This document shows, piece after piece, positions 36,186 through 44,649 of a stretch of DNA of 50,420 nucleotides; positions within the stretch are counted from its first letter, which is position 1; each line of letters opens with the position of its first letter. Under the pieces are notes generated by a model that saw only the letters and a list, made by a program, of their open reading frames with translations, was not told the origin of the DNA and searched no databases. The DNA comes from Lachnospiraceae bacterium (lineage in GTDB: Bacteria > Bacillota > Clostridia > Lachnospirales > Lachnospiraceae). The position numbers and the translations under genes were made by a program. The stretch covers positions 1 through 50,420 of the forward strand of contig JAFLSW010000015.1 of assembly GCA_022510725.1 (NCBI GenBank). The letters run 5' to 3'.

Positions 36186-37784
36186 CTATTCACATTCAAA
36201 AACAACATCTTCCAGCGAAATAATGGGACAATCTGTATAGGTTTCCAATTCTTCTTGAATATCATAAAAATAATAGGTTGCGGTTACAACGATAACATCC
36301 ACCTTTTCCAGACCTTCTTCGGGAGGAACGACTTTTATTTCTTCACATAAGCCATCAGGATTTTTATCAATGGCATACAAAACATCAATATCGCTGTCTT
36401 TTAACTCGTAATAGAGTCTCTCTCCCAATTCCTTCATGCCATATATGGCGATCGTTTTATAATGATTCTTCTTAAAATACTGATCCAACCTGATATTCCG
36501 TTGTTTTAATGTGAGCCACTGAACCAGAATGGAATAAAATTGTATATTTTTTTTGAGCAATTCATCATTTTCCTGTAGTTCTTTCTTTCTGACCTGATTG
36601 ACTGCAGCAGCTCCTATGGCTGCCCCTAAACCTCCCGAGACAAAAGATACAACACCTTTTTTCATATAACCTGTTCTCCTTTCTTGCTCCATAGATGCAC
36701 AACATTTATTCACAGCCTTGCTAAAAGAATATTTATTTAACAAATCTGAAAACTCAGACCGTTCTTTTGGTAATACTGTTTCCTTTTCCAGAATGCTATT
36801 TCTTTTCCGTACAGAGAGCAGACTGGTTTCTTTAAAGATCAATTCTTTCTTTGCTTCCTCAAAAAGCTGTTCTCCTTTTTGTGAATTAAGCAGCACGGCA
36901 GATACCCCTTTATGTAGACTGCTGCTACTGACATTTGTAATTCCCCAGTAGTCTCCCACCGTTATATCCGCCACGCGGGGAAATCTCCTATAGCGGCACT
37001 TATAACAGGACTTCCTCATATATAAATGCTTTAAAAACCCTTGACTCCAAAGGTCTTCTTCATTAACCGCAAAATAGGTTTTTCCATTTTCAAACTCCAT
37101 ATAGGTGCCGGACTTCAGCCACCCCTGTCGCTTGTCCCTAAGAGAAAGCGCACTGACTTTGGATTTATTTCTTTTCTCCTGCTCTGATATGTAGGCAGCA
37201 AAAGCTTTCGGCGAATTCACACCGTGACAAATAAGATCCATTGTATATAGATTGGAAACCTTATCTCCCAAATATTGGTATAAAGCATTTACCTGACAGG
37301 AAGTTCCGGAAAAGAGCACCGGCATACCTTCTCCCAGTAATTTTTTGATTTCCCTATATATCTGCCTTGTATCACTTTGCAGATATTTCGATATCATCAA
37401 TTGATCTAAATCTTCAACTTTATGTATAACCATATGATATGCGCTTTTATAGTCTGCACTATAAGCACAGCCTGCTACATATCCGCCTTGATCAATGACT
37501 GTCTTTGCCAATGCAAAAAACACTCCCCCGGAGGTACTTTTCATCCTGATATCATCTGCTTTATGCCAAGCGGAAAAGACTTTGGGATTTATATTGTCAT
37601 TTGTATACTCGTTGTTTTCCGGACAGGATCTGACGCATTTACCGCAATCCACACAATGTTCTTTATCAATATGAGGATACCAAAATCCATCCTGATCATC
37701 TCTGTATTCTATTGCCTGATGCGGACAAATATCTGCACAGATTTTGCATCCCGTACATTTGTCAGGTTCTGTAATTCCTTCCAT
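36186..37784 (-). CDS. FrhB-type Fe-S protein of a polysaccharide cluster, with C-terminal Rossmann-like domain
   Basis: 532 residues. Two 4Fe-4S motifs open it, CTGCKICADICP and CVDCGKCVRSCP. They are followed by the FrhB N- and C-terminal domains, with STSGGVFFALAK, GTSCQVNAL and a further Cys pair in CYKCRYRRFPRVADITVGDYWG. A glycine-rich hydrophobic stretch lies near residue 380. From residue 444 a domain TIAIYGMKELGERL...IDKN matches that at the end of the glycosyltransferase gene. Such proteins are routinely found in surface-polysaccharide loci next to pyruvyl transferases, where their redox role is not settled. F420 itself is not expected in this lineage. Confidence 0.87.
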   Translation of the reverse strand: MEGITEPDKCTGCKICADICPHQAIEYRDDQDGFWYPHIDKEHCVDCGKCVRSCPENNEYTNDNINPKVFSAWHKADDIRMKSTSGGVFFALAKTVIDQGGYVAGCAYSADYKSAYHMVIHKVEDLDQLMISKYLQSDTRQIYREIKKLLGEGMPVLFSGTSCQVNALYQYLGDKVSNLYTMDLICHGVNSPKAFAAYISEQEKRNKSKVSALSLRDKRQGWLKSGTYMEFENGKTYFAVNEEDLWSQGFLKHLYMRKSCYKCRYRRFPRVADITVGDYWGITNVSSSSLHKGVSAVLLNSQKGEQLFEEAKKELIFKETSLLSVRKRNSILEKETVLPKERSEFSDLLNKYSFSKAVNKCCASMEQERRTGYMKKGVVSFVSGGLGAAIGAAAVNQVRKKELQENDELLKKNIQFYSILVQWLTLKQRNIRLDQYFKKNHYKTIAIYGMKELGERLYYELKDSDIDVLYAIDKNPDGLCEEIKVVPPEEGLEKVDVIVVTATYYFYDIQEELETYTDCPIISLEDVVFECE

Positions 37785-37819
37785 CGGTTCTCCTCCCTGA
37801 ATGATAATTCTTTATAATT

Positions 37820-38911
37820 CTATTTCTCAAACAAAGCATTCTTAAGAAACTCCATGGACTTTTCTCTTTCCGATTGCAATTTGATATTTACCGGAGCATA
37901 ATCAATAACCTTTTCAATATGATCAATATCCTGAATACATCTGACTTTTCTTTTTTCCAGGCCCAATCGTTCTAAAATATCATCAATGCGGGTGTCCTTC
38001 TCTTTTTGTCTCAGATTAAATCTTCTGTCTATTACATAAAAATCTTTCTGAAGATTAACGGAAAAGGCTACCGCATGAAAAGAATCTGTAAAAACAATAG
38101 CTGCATCACGGATATATCCCAAAAATTCCTGAGGCGTGACCGGATCCAATGCTTTTACTCTTTTATCCTCAAAGCTTTGATATTTTACCAGATTTAACCA
38201 TAGAATCTGATCAATGCCATACTTGCTCGCTATTTTTTTGATATAAGCTCTATATGCTTTGATTTCTCCCAAAGCATATACCAAAATATAGTTCTTTTTT
38301 TTCATTCTTTTGCAGCTTATTTTAAGCCATTCATCTCTTGATATGAGCAGTGTGGGATCCAATACAACTTCTATAGGATTTTCCATTTTCTGACTCAGTA
38401 TATCCCGGGAATCCGTTTCCCTGACAGAAATATGATCTATCTTTTTTATACTTGATATCATCTGATCCAAGATCATTTCGTTTTTCTTTGACAAATTACC
38501 AGTTGCCATACTCGCCGCATAAGCAATTTTCTTAACACCTTTATCTCCAAAATCCAGGGTATAGACATTTTCTCCATCAAAAACCTTAGGATTCCATATC
38601 TGATCGCTGCCGCAGATGAGAATATCACATCCTTTTGATATTGCCTCTGCTTTTTCTCTTCTGTCACATTGAAATACAGGCCCCATGTATCTAGATACGA
38701 AATATTGAAATTTCATCCAGGAAATAAAATTTACATTGGATTTACTCCAAAACAGTTTACGCGTTTCTTTAGAACACCAGGAAACAGTTACCGGAGAAAT
38801 TCCCAAACGCTTCAAAACACTCTGCATGGCATAAGCCTGCAAGACTGTCCCATAATTCAATCCCACAAGACACCATGTTATGATAACAGCTTTTTTATCA
38901 CGATCGTTCAT
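37820..38911 (-). CDS. Polysaccharide pyruvyl transferase family protein
   Basis: About 363 residues. The start (IITWCLVGLNYGTVLQAYAM) and ICGSDQIWNP, SVRETDS, VLDPTLL and FTDSFHAVAFSVN are hallmarks of the PssK/WcaK-like pyruvyl transferases, which add pyruvate ketals to sugars of the surface polysaccharide. ATG at 38911 was taken; a GTG at 38932 overlaps the yitT stop as GTGA and is an alternative. It begins the trio with the Fe-S protein and glycosyltransferase. The GC of this trio looks lower than that of its neighbours, by eye. Confidence 0.88.
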   Translation of the reverse strand: MNDRDKKAVIITWCLVGLNYGTVLQAYAMQSVLKRLGISPVTVSWCSKETRKLFWSKSNVNFISWMKFQYFVSRYMGPVFQCDRREKAEAISKGCDILICGSDQIWNPKVFDGENVYTLDFGDKGVKKIAYAASMATGNLSKKNEMILDQMISSIKKIDHISVRETDSRDILSQKMENPIEVVLDPTLLISRDEWLKISCKRMKKKNYILVYALGEIKAYRAYIKKIASKYGIDQILWLNLVKYQSFEDKRVKALDPVTPQEFLGYIRDAAIVFTDSFHAVAFSVNLQKDFYVIDRRFNLRQKEKDTRIDDILERLGLEKRKVRCIQDIDHIEKVIDYAPVNIKLQSEREKSMEFLKNALFEK

Positions 38912-38928
38912 TTGTTCAAAACACCCTT

Positions 38929-39819
38929 TCACCCTTTTTTCTTGATGTGATTGCCTATGATCTCAGAAACATCATTGATGGCAATAAATGCACTGGCATC
39001 CGCTTCATTGATCAGCTTCTTTAATTCATATACTTCAAAACGGCTCAGTACGCAGTAAAGCACGACTTTTTTGCCGCTGATCAATCCTTCTCCTTCCAGA
39101 AGCGTCACGGTACGGCCCATCTGCTTATAGATCATATCCGCGATCTCTCTACCTTCATTGGTAATAATCATGGCCGCTTTTGCCTGGTTCATGCCGTCTT
39201 CCATGAAATCCAATACCTTGGATGTAATGTAGTATGTAAGCAGACTGTACATTGCCCTATCAAAGCCAAAGAGGAATCCGGCTGTGGAAAAGATGATCAC
39301 ATTGAACATCAATACTACCTTTCCAACCGGCAGCTTATACTTACGGTTTAACAAAATGGCAACGGTTTCCGTTCCGTCCAGACAGCCTCCGAAGGAAATG
39401 ACCAAACCTACGCCAATACCAAGAACGATGCCGCCAAAGCACACTGCCAAAAGATAATCATGGGTAGCGCTTTTTAAAGGTGCAAATACCTCCAGAAAGC
39501 CGGAAAACATCAGCATGGACAAACTGGCTTTCACAAGGAACTGTTTGTTTAATACTCTATAGCCAATGATCAAAAAGGGAACATTTAAGATCAAGGTCAA
39601 TAAGCCCAGGCTAACTCCCGTCCGGTTATTGATCATGATACTGATACCTACGACGCCGCCATCCAAAATGGTACAGGGTACCAGAAATTCCTCAATGGCA
39701 AAAGCGGCAATTGCCGCTCCTGCCGCCAACATCAGATATTCCCATATAAACTTCAAAATTACCTTTACAGATATCCCCTTCTTTTGTTGACCTTCTGCAC
39801 TTTTATTTTGTTCCGTCAA
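38929..39819 (-). CDS. YitT family membrane protein (with DUF2179)
   Basis: 296 residues. Five to six hydrophobic segments cover about residues 25-200, including VPCTILDGGVVGISIMINNRTG, typical of the YitT family. The C-terminal cytoplasmic domain is DUF2179 (AAMIITNEGREIADMIYKQMGRTVTLLEGEG). The transport substrate is unknown. The start is TTG at 39819 with GGAAGG upstream; the next Met is inside a membrane segment. Its stop overlaps the alternative GTG start of the pyruvyl transferase gene by four bases. Confidence 0.9.
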   Translation of the reverse strand: MTEQNKSAEGQQKKGISVKVILKFIWEYLMLAAGAAIAAFAIEEFLVPCTILDGGVVGISIMINNRTGVSLGLLTLILNVPFLIIGYRVLNKQFLVKASLSMLMFSGFLEVFAPLKSATHDYLLAVCFGGIVLGIGVGLVISFGGCLDGTETVAILLNRKYKLPVGKVVLMFNVIIFSTAGFLFGFDRAMYSLLTYYITSKVLDFMEDGMNQAKAAMIITNEGREIADMIYKQMGRTVTLLEGEGLISGKKVVLYCVLSRFEVYELKKLINEADASAFIAINDVSEIIGNHIKKKG

Positions 39820-39877
39820 ATTTTTCTTTCCTTCCCTTTTAAACTTTCTTTAAAACTAACATATTCCCCTGGTATGA

Positions 39878-40615
39878 TCAATAGTCACTCTTTTCTGCTT
39901 TTAAAACAGCTTCTTCCAGGCTCAGGCCATAAAAATCTGCTGCCGAAAAAAGTCTGCCGGACTTTTTGTCATCTACAAAAGCGCCCACAACAACGCCGGG
40001 TATGGCACTTTCGGGAGCATTAGGTGCGGCAGATCCTCCCAGATCTGTTCTACACCATCCCGGATCTGCCAGATTGATGCACACATCCGTTCCTTCATAT
40101 TTGGAACCCAGATCAATGGTCACTTTATCAAGGGCAGCTTTGCTGGCGGAGTAGCCGGCCTGCTGGGGTTCAAGGGCAATGCCGCTGGTGGTGTTGACGA
40201 TCCTGCCAAAACCTCTTGCCTCCATTCGAGGAAGGAAGTGATAACAGATCACCATGGGCGCCATGGTATTGACACGAAAACTGATATCGTAATCGGACAT
40301 AGGCGTCTTCAGATATTCCTCTCTGTATGCGATCTGAATTCCCGCATTATTTAAGACAATGTCTATCTGTGTGCCTTTTTCATCTATAGATGTCAGCATG
40401 CTTTCCACCTGTGCAAGATCGGAAAGCTCAGCCGTAACTACATAGGCCTCTACGCCAAGCCCTAAGACCTCTTTTAATACTTTGTCACAATGCTCTGGTT
40501 TCCGGCTGTGCAGAACAAGATTACACCCCTGCCCTGCCATAAACAAAGCAGCCTGATATCCGATTCCTCTGCTTGCACCTGTAATAAACGCCCATTTCCC
40601 TTTTACATCAACCAT
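39878..40615 (-). CDS. Short-chain dehydrogenase/reductase
   Basis: 245 residues. TGASRGIG (12-19) binds the cofactor, NNAG is at 89-92, and the triad is Ser144, Tyr155 and Lys159 in YSASK. Arg38 after the second strand suggests NADP preference. The substrate is unknown. It has GTAAGGAGG upstream. Its neighbours are YitT and the permease, and neither suggests a pathway. Confidence 0.92.
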   Translation of the reverse strand: MVDVKGKWAFITGASRGIGYQAALFMAGQGCNLVLHSRKPEHCDKVLKEVLGLGVEAYVVTAELSDLAQVESMLTSIDEKGTQIDIVLNNAGIQIAYREEYLKTPMSDYDISFRVNTMAPMVICYHFLPRMEARGFGRIVNTTSGIALEPQQAGYSASKAALDKVTIDLGSKYEGTDVCINLADPGWCRTDLGGSAAPNAPESAIPGVVVGAFVDDKKSGRLFSAADFYGLSLEEAVLKAEKSDY

Positions 40616-40670
40616 GATCTGAATCCTCCTTACACAATTTCACTATCCTATATTTTAAGTAATAATCCCT

Positions 40671-41777
40671 TTATATAACAAATGCCTGAAAAACAGAAAG
40701 CACTGCCAACAGCCCCACATTCACGATGGTAAACTCTAAAAGAAATTTCCTCACATTGGCCTCTTCCGTCTGGGTATACAGCTTTAAACTGATCAGACTG
40801 GCAAGACTGGCTATGGGTGTACCCAGGCTTCCGATATTAACTGCCAGAAGAAGGGATTTCATATCCCCCGTAAAGTTGGAAAGCAAAAGTGCGGCAGGCA
40901 CATTGCTTATGATCTGGCTTGTCAGCAGGGTTACCCAGTATTCCCTGCCCGATAGTAAGGATTGCAGCATGTGATTAACTGCATCGATCCGGGCAAGATT
41001 TCCGGCAAAGATAAAAAATGCCACAAAGGTCAAAAGAAGCATAAAATCCGCTTCCAAAATAGTTTTTCGCTGGGAGATCAGCAACACGATCAAAATGACC
41101 GCCAGCATAATAGGCCAGTCCAAAAACCGAAGCACTGTCAGCATACAAATGCCAAACAGGATCAGATAGACCCATAAAGCTTTCCGATTCATCCCTGTAT
41201 CTTCCTCAAAAGAAGGAGTGATCGGCAGCCTTTTTGTAAACAGGCATATTGCCAGCAGCACGATCAAAGATAAAAGCCATACAGGAAATGTAATGGACAA
41301 AAATGTTAAAAAAGGAATGTTATAAAAAGAATAGAGATACAGACTTTGGGGATTTCCCACCGGTGTCAGCATGCTGCCTAAATTGGCAGCTACTGTCTGC
41401 AGCACAACGATCCTGATCAAATCCTGCCTGCGCCCTGCCATTCCCAACACCACAACGCTAAAGGGAACAAAGGTAAGCAACGCCACATCATTGGTAAGAA
41501 ACATGGAGCTAAAGAAACAAAGCCCTACCAAAATGAGCCCTATGGCACGGGTGCTTTTTGCCCGCAGACACAGGGTACGCGCTAAAGTGGTAAATACCCC
41601 TGCCTTTCTAAGCCCTGCTACAACGATCATAAGGGAATATAAAAGGGCAAGGGTACGAAAATCCAGATAATCTATGTATTTTGCATCGGGATGTACAAAA
41701 AAGCTGCTTATGACCGCCGCCAAAAAGGAGATCACAAATACAGGTTCGCGCTTAAAAAAGGAACGAATCTTAGCCAT
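40671..41777 (-). CDS. SLC13/ArsB-type anion permease
   Basis: A 368-residue permease with about 10 hydrophobic segments. The motif MFLTNDVALLTFVPF and the reentrant-loop sequence LGSMLTPVGNPQSLYLY are typical of the IT (ion transporter) superfamily, and a second QIISNVPAALLLSNFT loop gives the inverted pair. Candidates are citrate or other dicarboxylates, arsenite or sulfate. Its ATG overlaps the stop of the diguanylate cyclase gene by eight bases (ATGGCTAA), so translation is coupled. Confidence 0.86.
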   Translation of the reverse strand: MAKIRSFFKREPVFVISFLAAVISSFFVHPDAKYIDYLDFRTLALLYSLMIVVAGLRKAGVFTTLARTLCLRAKSTRAIGLILVGLCFFSSMFLTNDVALLTFVPFSVVVLGMAGRRQDLIRIVVLQTVAANLGSMLTPVGNPQSLYLYSFYNIPFLTFLSITFPVWLLSLIVLLAICLFTKRLPITPSFEEDTGMNRKALWVYLILFGICMLTVLRFLDWPIMLAVILIVLLISQRKTILEADFMLLLTFVAFFIFAGNLARIDAVNHMLQSLLSGREYWVTLLTSQIISNVPAALLLSNFTGDMKSLLLAVNIGSLGTPIASLASLISLKLYTQTEEANVRKFLLEFTIVNVGLLAVLSVFQAFVI

Positions 41778-43008
41778 GTTTCTTTTTCTCTTTCACTGCA
41801 TACATAATGGTATCCGCCTCTCCCATAAGGGCATCAAATCCTTCTTTTCCTTCGCCGGAATGGGCCGCACCTATGCTGGCGGAAATAGTCTGGAGATTTT
41901 TCTCTCTGCGATATGCCTCGTCCAGGGTCTTTTCCAACAGTCTTCGCTTTGCTTCTATTTCGGCAGATGAGCACTCCCCAATGGAAAGTACCATGAATTC
42001 ATCGCCGCCTGTTCTGGCAACCAGATCCTCAGGCACCGTTTTTTCCAAGGTACGGGCTGTCAGAATCAATGCATTGTCACCTTCCTGATGACCATACATA
42101 TCATTGATGCCTTTAAAATTATTTAAGTCAATACAGAAGATGGTAAAATGCTTCTCTTCCATCACTTCCACAAATTGATATACATATCTCCGGTTATAAA
42201 GACCGGTTAAGAAGTCTGTATTGGCATTCTTGACCATCATTTTCTGGTATAAAAGCTCCTGGGTGATATCAACGGCAACACCTACCGTTCCCATAACGCT
42301 TCCGTCCAGATCAAAAAGAGGAGATTTGTAGGTCTTTAAGTTTCTCATCCCGTCACCGATCTTGACATCTTCATCAAAGACGCATGTCTCCCTTTTCTCC
42401 ATGACCTCATATTCCGACTCCATGCAGATAAACTCACCTTTGGCATATTCTTCCGGATCAATGTCCCAGATATAATAGTGCCCTCTTCCCTTGATCTGCT
42501 CCATGGTCTTATTGACGATCTTACAGAAGGACTCATTAACCTTCATATGGGCGCCTTCTTTATCCTTGTACCAGATCATGTGAGGAACGCTGTTGATAGT
42601 GGTATCAAGATAGGTCTGTGTCTGCCAATAATCCTTGCCCATCTTATAGGTCTCCAGCCATCTTCCAAAACGAAATGCCATTTCTTTTTCAGATAACGGC
42701 ATGATCCATATATCCTTTACTGCCGACAGATCTTCAACCATAAGCTGATCTGCCTGTCCTTTTTCTACAAGCAGGATCAGTTCTGCCGACTCTTTTTTAT
42801 AGGTGCGCAATAATGCAAGGGTCTCTACGGCATTTGCGCCCTGCAAGTCTGCAAAGATCACATCCGCTTTTTCGATCTTCTCTTTTTCCGGCGCATCGCT
42901 CTTCTCCAGTTCATGCGTAAAATGTTCAAGAGGTTCTGCCTTCTTCAGTACTTCAAACAGATCATTTTGAGTGCTTATTAAATAAATGTGTAAATTACAA
43001 TGATACAT
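41770..43008 (-). CDS. Diguanylate cyclase with pseudo-receiver and PAS domains
   Basis: About 412 residues from the ATG at 43008, with TTGGAGG upstream. The N-terminal ~115 residues look like a receiver that has lost most acidic residues (the phospho-site strand reads ADVIFADLQG). A PAS domain follows (TTINSVPHMIWYKDKEGAHMKVNESF, about 135-250). The GGDEF domain includes TDFLTGLYNRR and the active-site ARTGGDEFMVL (GGDEF at 334). The product-inhibition site usually RxxD five residues before GGDEF reads V-P-E-D here, so feedback may be lost. It makes cyclic di-GMP. It lies upstream of, and overlaps, the permease gene. Confidence 0.9.
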   Translation of the reverse strand: MYHCNLHIYLISTQNDLFEVLKKAEPLEHFTHELEKSDAPEKEKIEKADVIFADLQGANAVETLALLRTYKKESAELILLVEKGQADQLMVEDLSAVKDIWIMPLSEKEMAFRFGRWLETYKMGKDYWQTQTYLDTTINSVPHMIWYKDKEGAHMKVNESFCKIVNKTMEQIKGRGHYYIWDIDPEEYAKGEFICMESEYEVMEKRETCVFDEDVKIGDGMRNLKTYKSPLFDLDGSVMGTVGVAVDITQELLYQKMMVKNANTDFLTGLYNRRYVYQFVEVMEEKHFTIFCIDLNNFKGINDMYGHQEGDNALILTARTLEKTVPEDLVARTGGDEFMVLSIGECSSAEIEAKRRLLEKTLDEAYRREKNLQTISASIGAAHSGEGKEGFDALMGEADTIMYAVKEKKKHG

Positions 43009-43061
43009 CGTTTTCCTCCAAAGCAACTATCGACTATGATCGCACATTTATAGTTATATTT

Positions 43062-43090
43062 ATTATATCTGAGGGGAAGGAAAAATACAA
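43062..43090 (-). promoter_or_regulatory. Promoter of the diguanylate cyclase/permease unit
   Basis: On the minus strand TTGTAT is followed after 17 bases by a perfect TATAAT. The 298-base gap between 43008 and 43307 holds this and a divergent promoter. Confidence 0.78.
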
Positions 43091-43134
43091 TGCTAACATT
43101 TTGTAAACATTTACAAGAATTAGATAAAAATTCA

Positions 43135-43163
43135 TTGACTTCATAGAATGTACCATGTATAAT
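43135..43163 (+). promoter_or_regulatory. Promoter of the DUF4160-DUF2442 pair
   Basis: TTGACT is followed after 17 bases by a perfect TATAAT, giving a predicted leader of about 135 bases before the first ATG. Confidence 0.83.
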
Positions 43164-43187
43164 GACCGTACATTTTTTATTCACTGC

Positions 43188-43208
43188 GGCAAGCCATTCG
43201 GTATTGCC
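43188..43208 (+). other. Hairpin in the DUF4160 leader
   Basis: GGCAAGCC pairs with GGTATTGCC (one bulge, one G-U pair) around ATTC, in the leader RNA between the promoter and the gene. It is short and matches no riboswitch I know. It may shape the leader or bind a protein. Confidence 0.45.
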
Positions 43209-43306
43209 ATGAGATTTCTATGACGAAACAGCGTCCTTTTCTTTCTCTGTTTTTCATATCATAGATGATTTCACTATTCAAATTAAGAGAAAGAGAGGAA
43301 GAAAAG

Positions 43307-43558
43307 ATGCCGGAAATAAGCAGATTCTACGGAATCACAATAAAAATGTTTTTTAAACCCAAGGAGCACGAACCTGGTCACATTCATGCTATGTATGGAG
43401 AACATATTGGTATATTCGATTTAAAAACTCTGAAAATGACAGAAGGTGATTTACCCACTCGTGCTCAAGAACTTGTCCTGGAATGGTTGAACCAAAATCA
43501 GATGGAATTATTGGAAATGTGGGATACTCAGAACATAAAAAAATTACCACCATTATGA
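43307..43558 (+). CDS. DUF4160 protein, probable toxin-antitoxin-like partner
   Basis: 83 residues with the DUF4160 pattern: MPEISRFYGITIKMFF, then HEPGHIHAMYGEHIGIFDL with conserved His residues, then LVLEWLNQNQMELLEMW. The start ATG has GAGAGGAAG upstream. It is followed 23 bases on by DUF2442. The DUF4160-DUF2442 pair is a frequent two-gene module of unproven role, often suspected to be a toxin-antitoxin system. Confidence 0.88.
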   Translation: MPEISRFYGITIKMFFKPKEHEPGHIHAMYGEHIGIFDLKTLKMTEGDLPTRAQELVLEWLNQNQMELLEMWDTQNIKKLPPL

Positions 43559-43581
43559 CTTATACTATGGAGGAATGATAA

Positions 43582-43836
43582 ATGATACCTCGAATAAAAA
43601 GTATAGAACCCATAAAAGGGTACTTCTTACATGTTATATTTGATGATGGTAAGAGGTGCATATATGATGTCAATAGTGATATTGATACCATAAAAGGATA
43701 TGACGATTTAAAAAAAGTACAAGGTCTTTTTGAGCAAGTACAACTTGATGAGAGCAGAACTTGTGTCTTTTGGAATGACTATATTGATATTCCTAGTGAC
43801 ACAATTTATGAATATGGTGAAGAAATACAAAATTAG
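43582..43836 (+). CDS. DUF2442 protein, partner of DUF4160
   Basis: 84 residues. RIKSIEPIKGYFLHVIFDDGKRCIYDV and FWNDYIDIPSDTIYEYG are the typical DUF2442 start and end. The fold is a small beta sheet with helix and is likely a binding partner of the DUF4160 protein. GGAGG lies eight bases ahead of the ATG. A terminator begins at its stop codon. No helix-turn-helix is visible, so autoregulation would need another factor. Confidence 0.88.
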   Translation: MIPRIKSIEPIKGYFLHVIFDDGKRCIYDVNSDIDTIKGYDDLKKVQGLFEQVQLDESRTCVFWNDYIDIPSDTIYEYGEEIQN

Positions 43837-43873
43837 GAGTGCAGTTCTATAAATTCAGAACAGTACTCCTTTT
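43836..43873 (+). terminator. Rho-independent terminator of the DUF4160-DUF2442 pair
   Basis: GGAGTGCAGTTCT pairs with AGAACAGTACTCC, with mismatches in the middle, around an eight-base loop and is followed by TTTT. It begins in the last base of the stop codon. Confidence 0.82.
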
Positions 43874-43956
43874 AAATATAACTCTACCCTCCATCTTTGT
43901 GGACAATTGCCCTTCTTCGCATATACTATTAACAAAAACAAATAACAGGTATTGAT

Positions 43957-44547
43957 ATGGACTTTAAAAATGATCAAGGGCCATTTTCGCCGCCAAACCG
44001 GAATGTGATCCGGGTATTTTCTGCAGTGATCGAAGGAATCTCCCGTGAACGCAATACCACTTTGGTAACGATTGCATATCATGACCGTATCGGCGGCAGG
44101 GGAGCTGCAAATTCTGTCCGTCTGGTGGTCAATCAGGATACCGATATCTATGATGAACGAGGCAGGAATATCCGTGCCGATGAACTGCGGCGGGGCATGA
44201 CTGTTGATGCCAGCTTTTCCTCCGCCATGACAAGAAGCATTCCGCCTCAGGCACAGGCATTTTTCATACGGGTTGTCAGACGGGCAAGTCAGAATATTAC
44301 CACAACCGGCAGAATTTTAGATGTGAATACCCGGGATGGTTTCATCTTGGTTTTACAAAATCAAAATCCCTCTTCTGTCCTTCGGTTCAACATGACATCT
44401 GATACGGTTATCTTAGATCTTTTCGGAAGGCGGATCAGACTTTCGTCATTGCACCCGGGGTTCCGGGTCAGAGTGGTGCATGCATCCTTTATGACTGCAA
44501 GCATCCCTCCGCAGACAACGGCCTTTACCGTACAGATCATACGATAA
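43957..44547 (+). CDS. Internally duplicated beta-barrel-like protein of unknown function
   Basis: 196 residues made of two copies of a domain of about 85 residues. The first ends LRRGMTVDASFSSAMTRSIP with IPPQAQAFFIRVV; the second ends LHPGFRVRVVHASFMTASIP with IPPQTTAFTVQII. A repeated TDIYDERGR/TVILDLFGR turn lies in the middle of each. Each copy looks like a five-stranded beta barrel, resembling OB-type or DUF5666-like domains. No signal peptide or membrane segment is seen. The ribosome site is weak. I do not recognise a family. Confidence 0.75.
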   Translation: MDFKNDQGPFSPPNRNVIRVFSAVIEGISRERNTTLVTIAYHDRIGGRGAANSVRLVVNQDTDIYDERGRNIRADELRRGMTVDASFSSAMTRSIPPQAQAFFIRVVRRASQNITTTGRILDVNTRDGFILVLQNQNPSSVLRFNMTSDTVILDLFGRRIRLSSLHPGFRVRVVHASFMTASIPPQTTAFTVQIIR

Positions 44548-44568
44548 TACAACTTCATAAACCGGAGT

Positions 44569-44608
44569 AAAAAAGGAGCACAGTATCATAAAATATGAAC
44601 TGTGCTCC
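44569..44608 (-). terminator. Terminator between the duplicated protein gene and the cupin gene
   Basis: On the minus strand GGAGCACAGT pairs with ACTGTGCTCC around an internal TCATA/TATGA arm, followed by TTTTTT. The stem is almost symmetrical and may stop plus-strand transcripts too, but the plus-strand tail TCTCTT is weaker. Confidence 0.82.
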
Positions 44609-44649
44609 TCTCTTATGGGAAATCATTGTACCACGATGATTCCTATTTG

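Noticed and set aside
36186-37784. Coenzyme F420 hydrogenase beta subunit as the functional name
   Set aside because: The Fe-S and FrhB domains match, but F420 is not expected in this lineage and the neighbours are polysaccharide genes.
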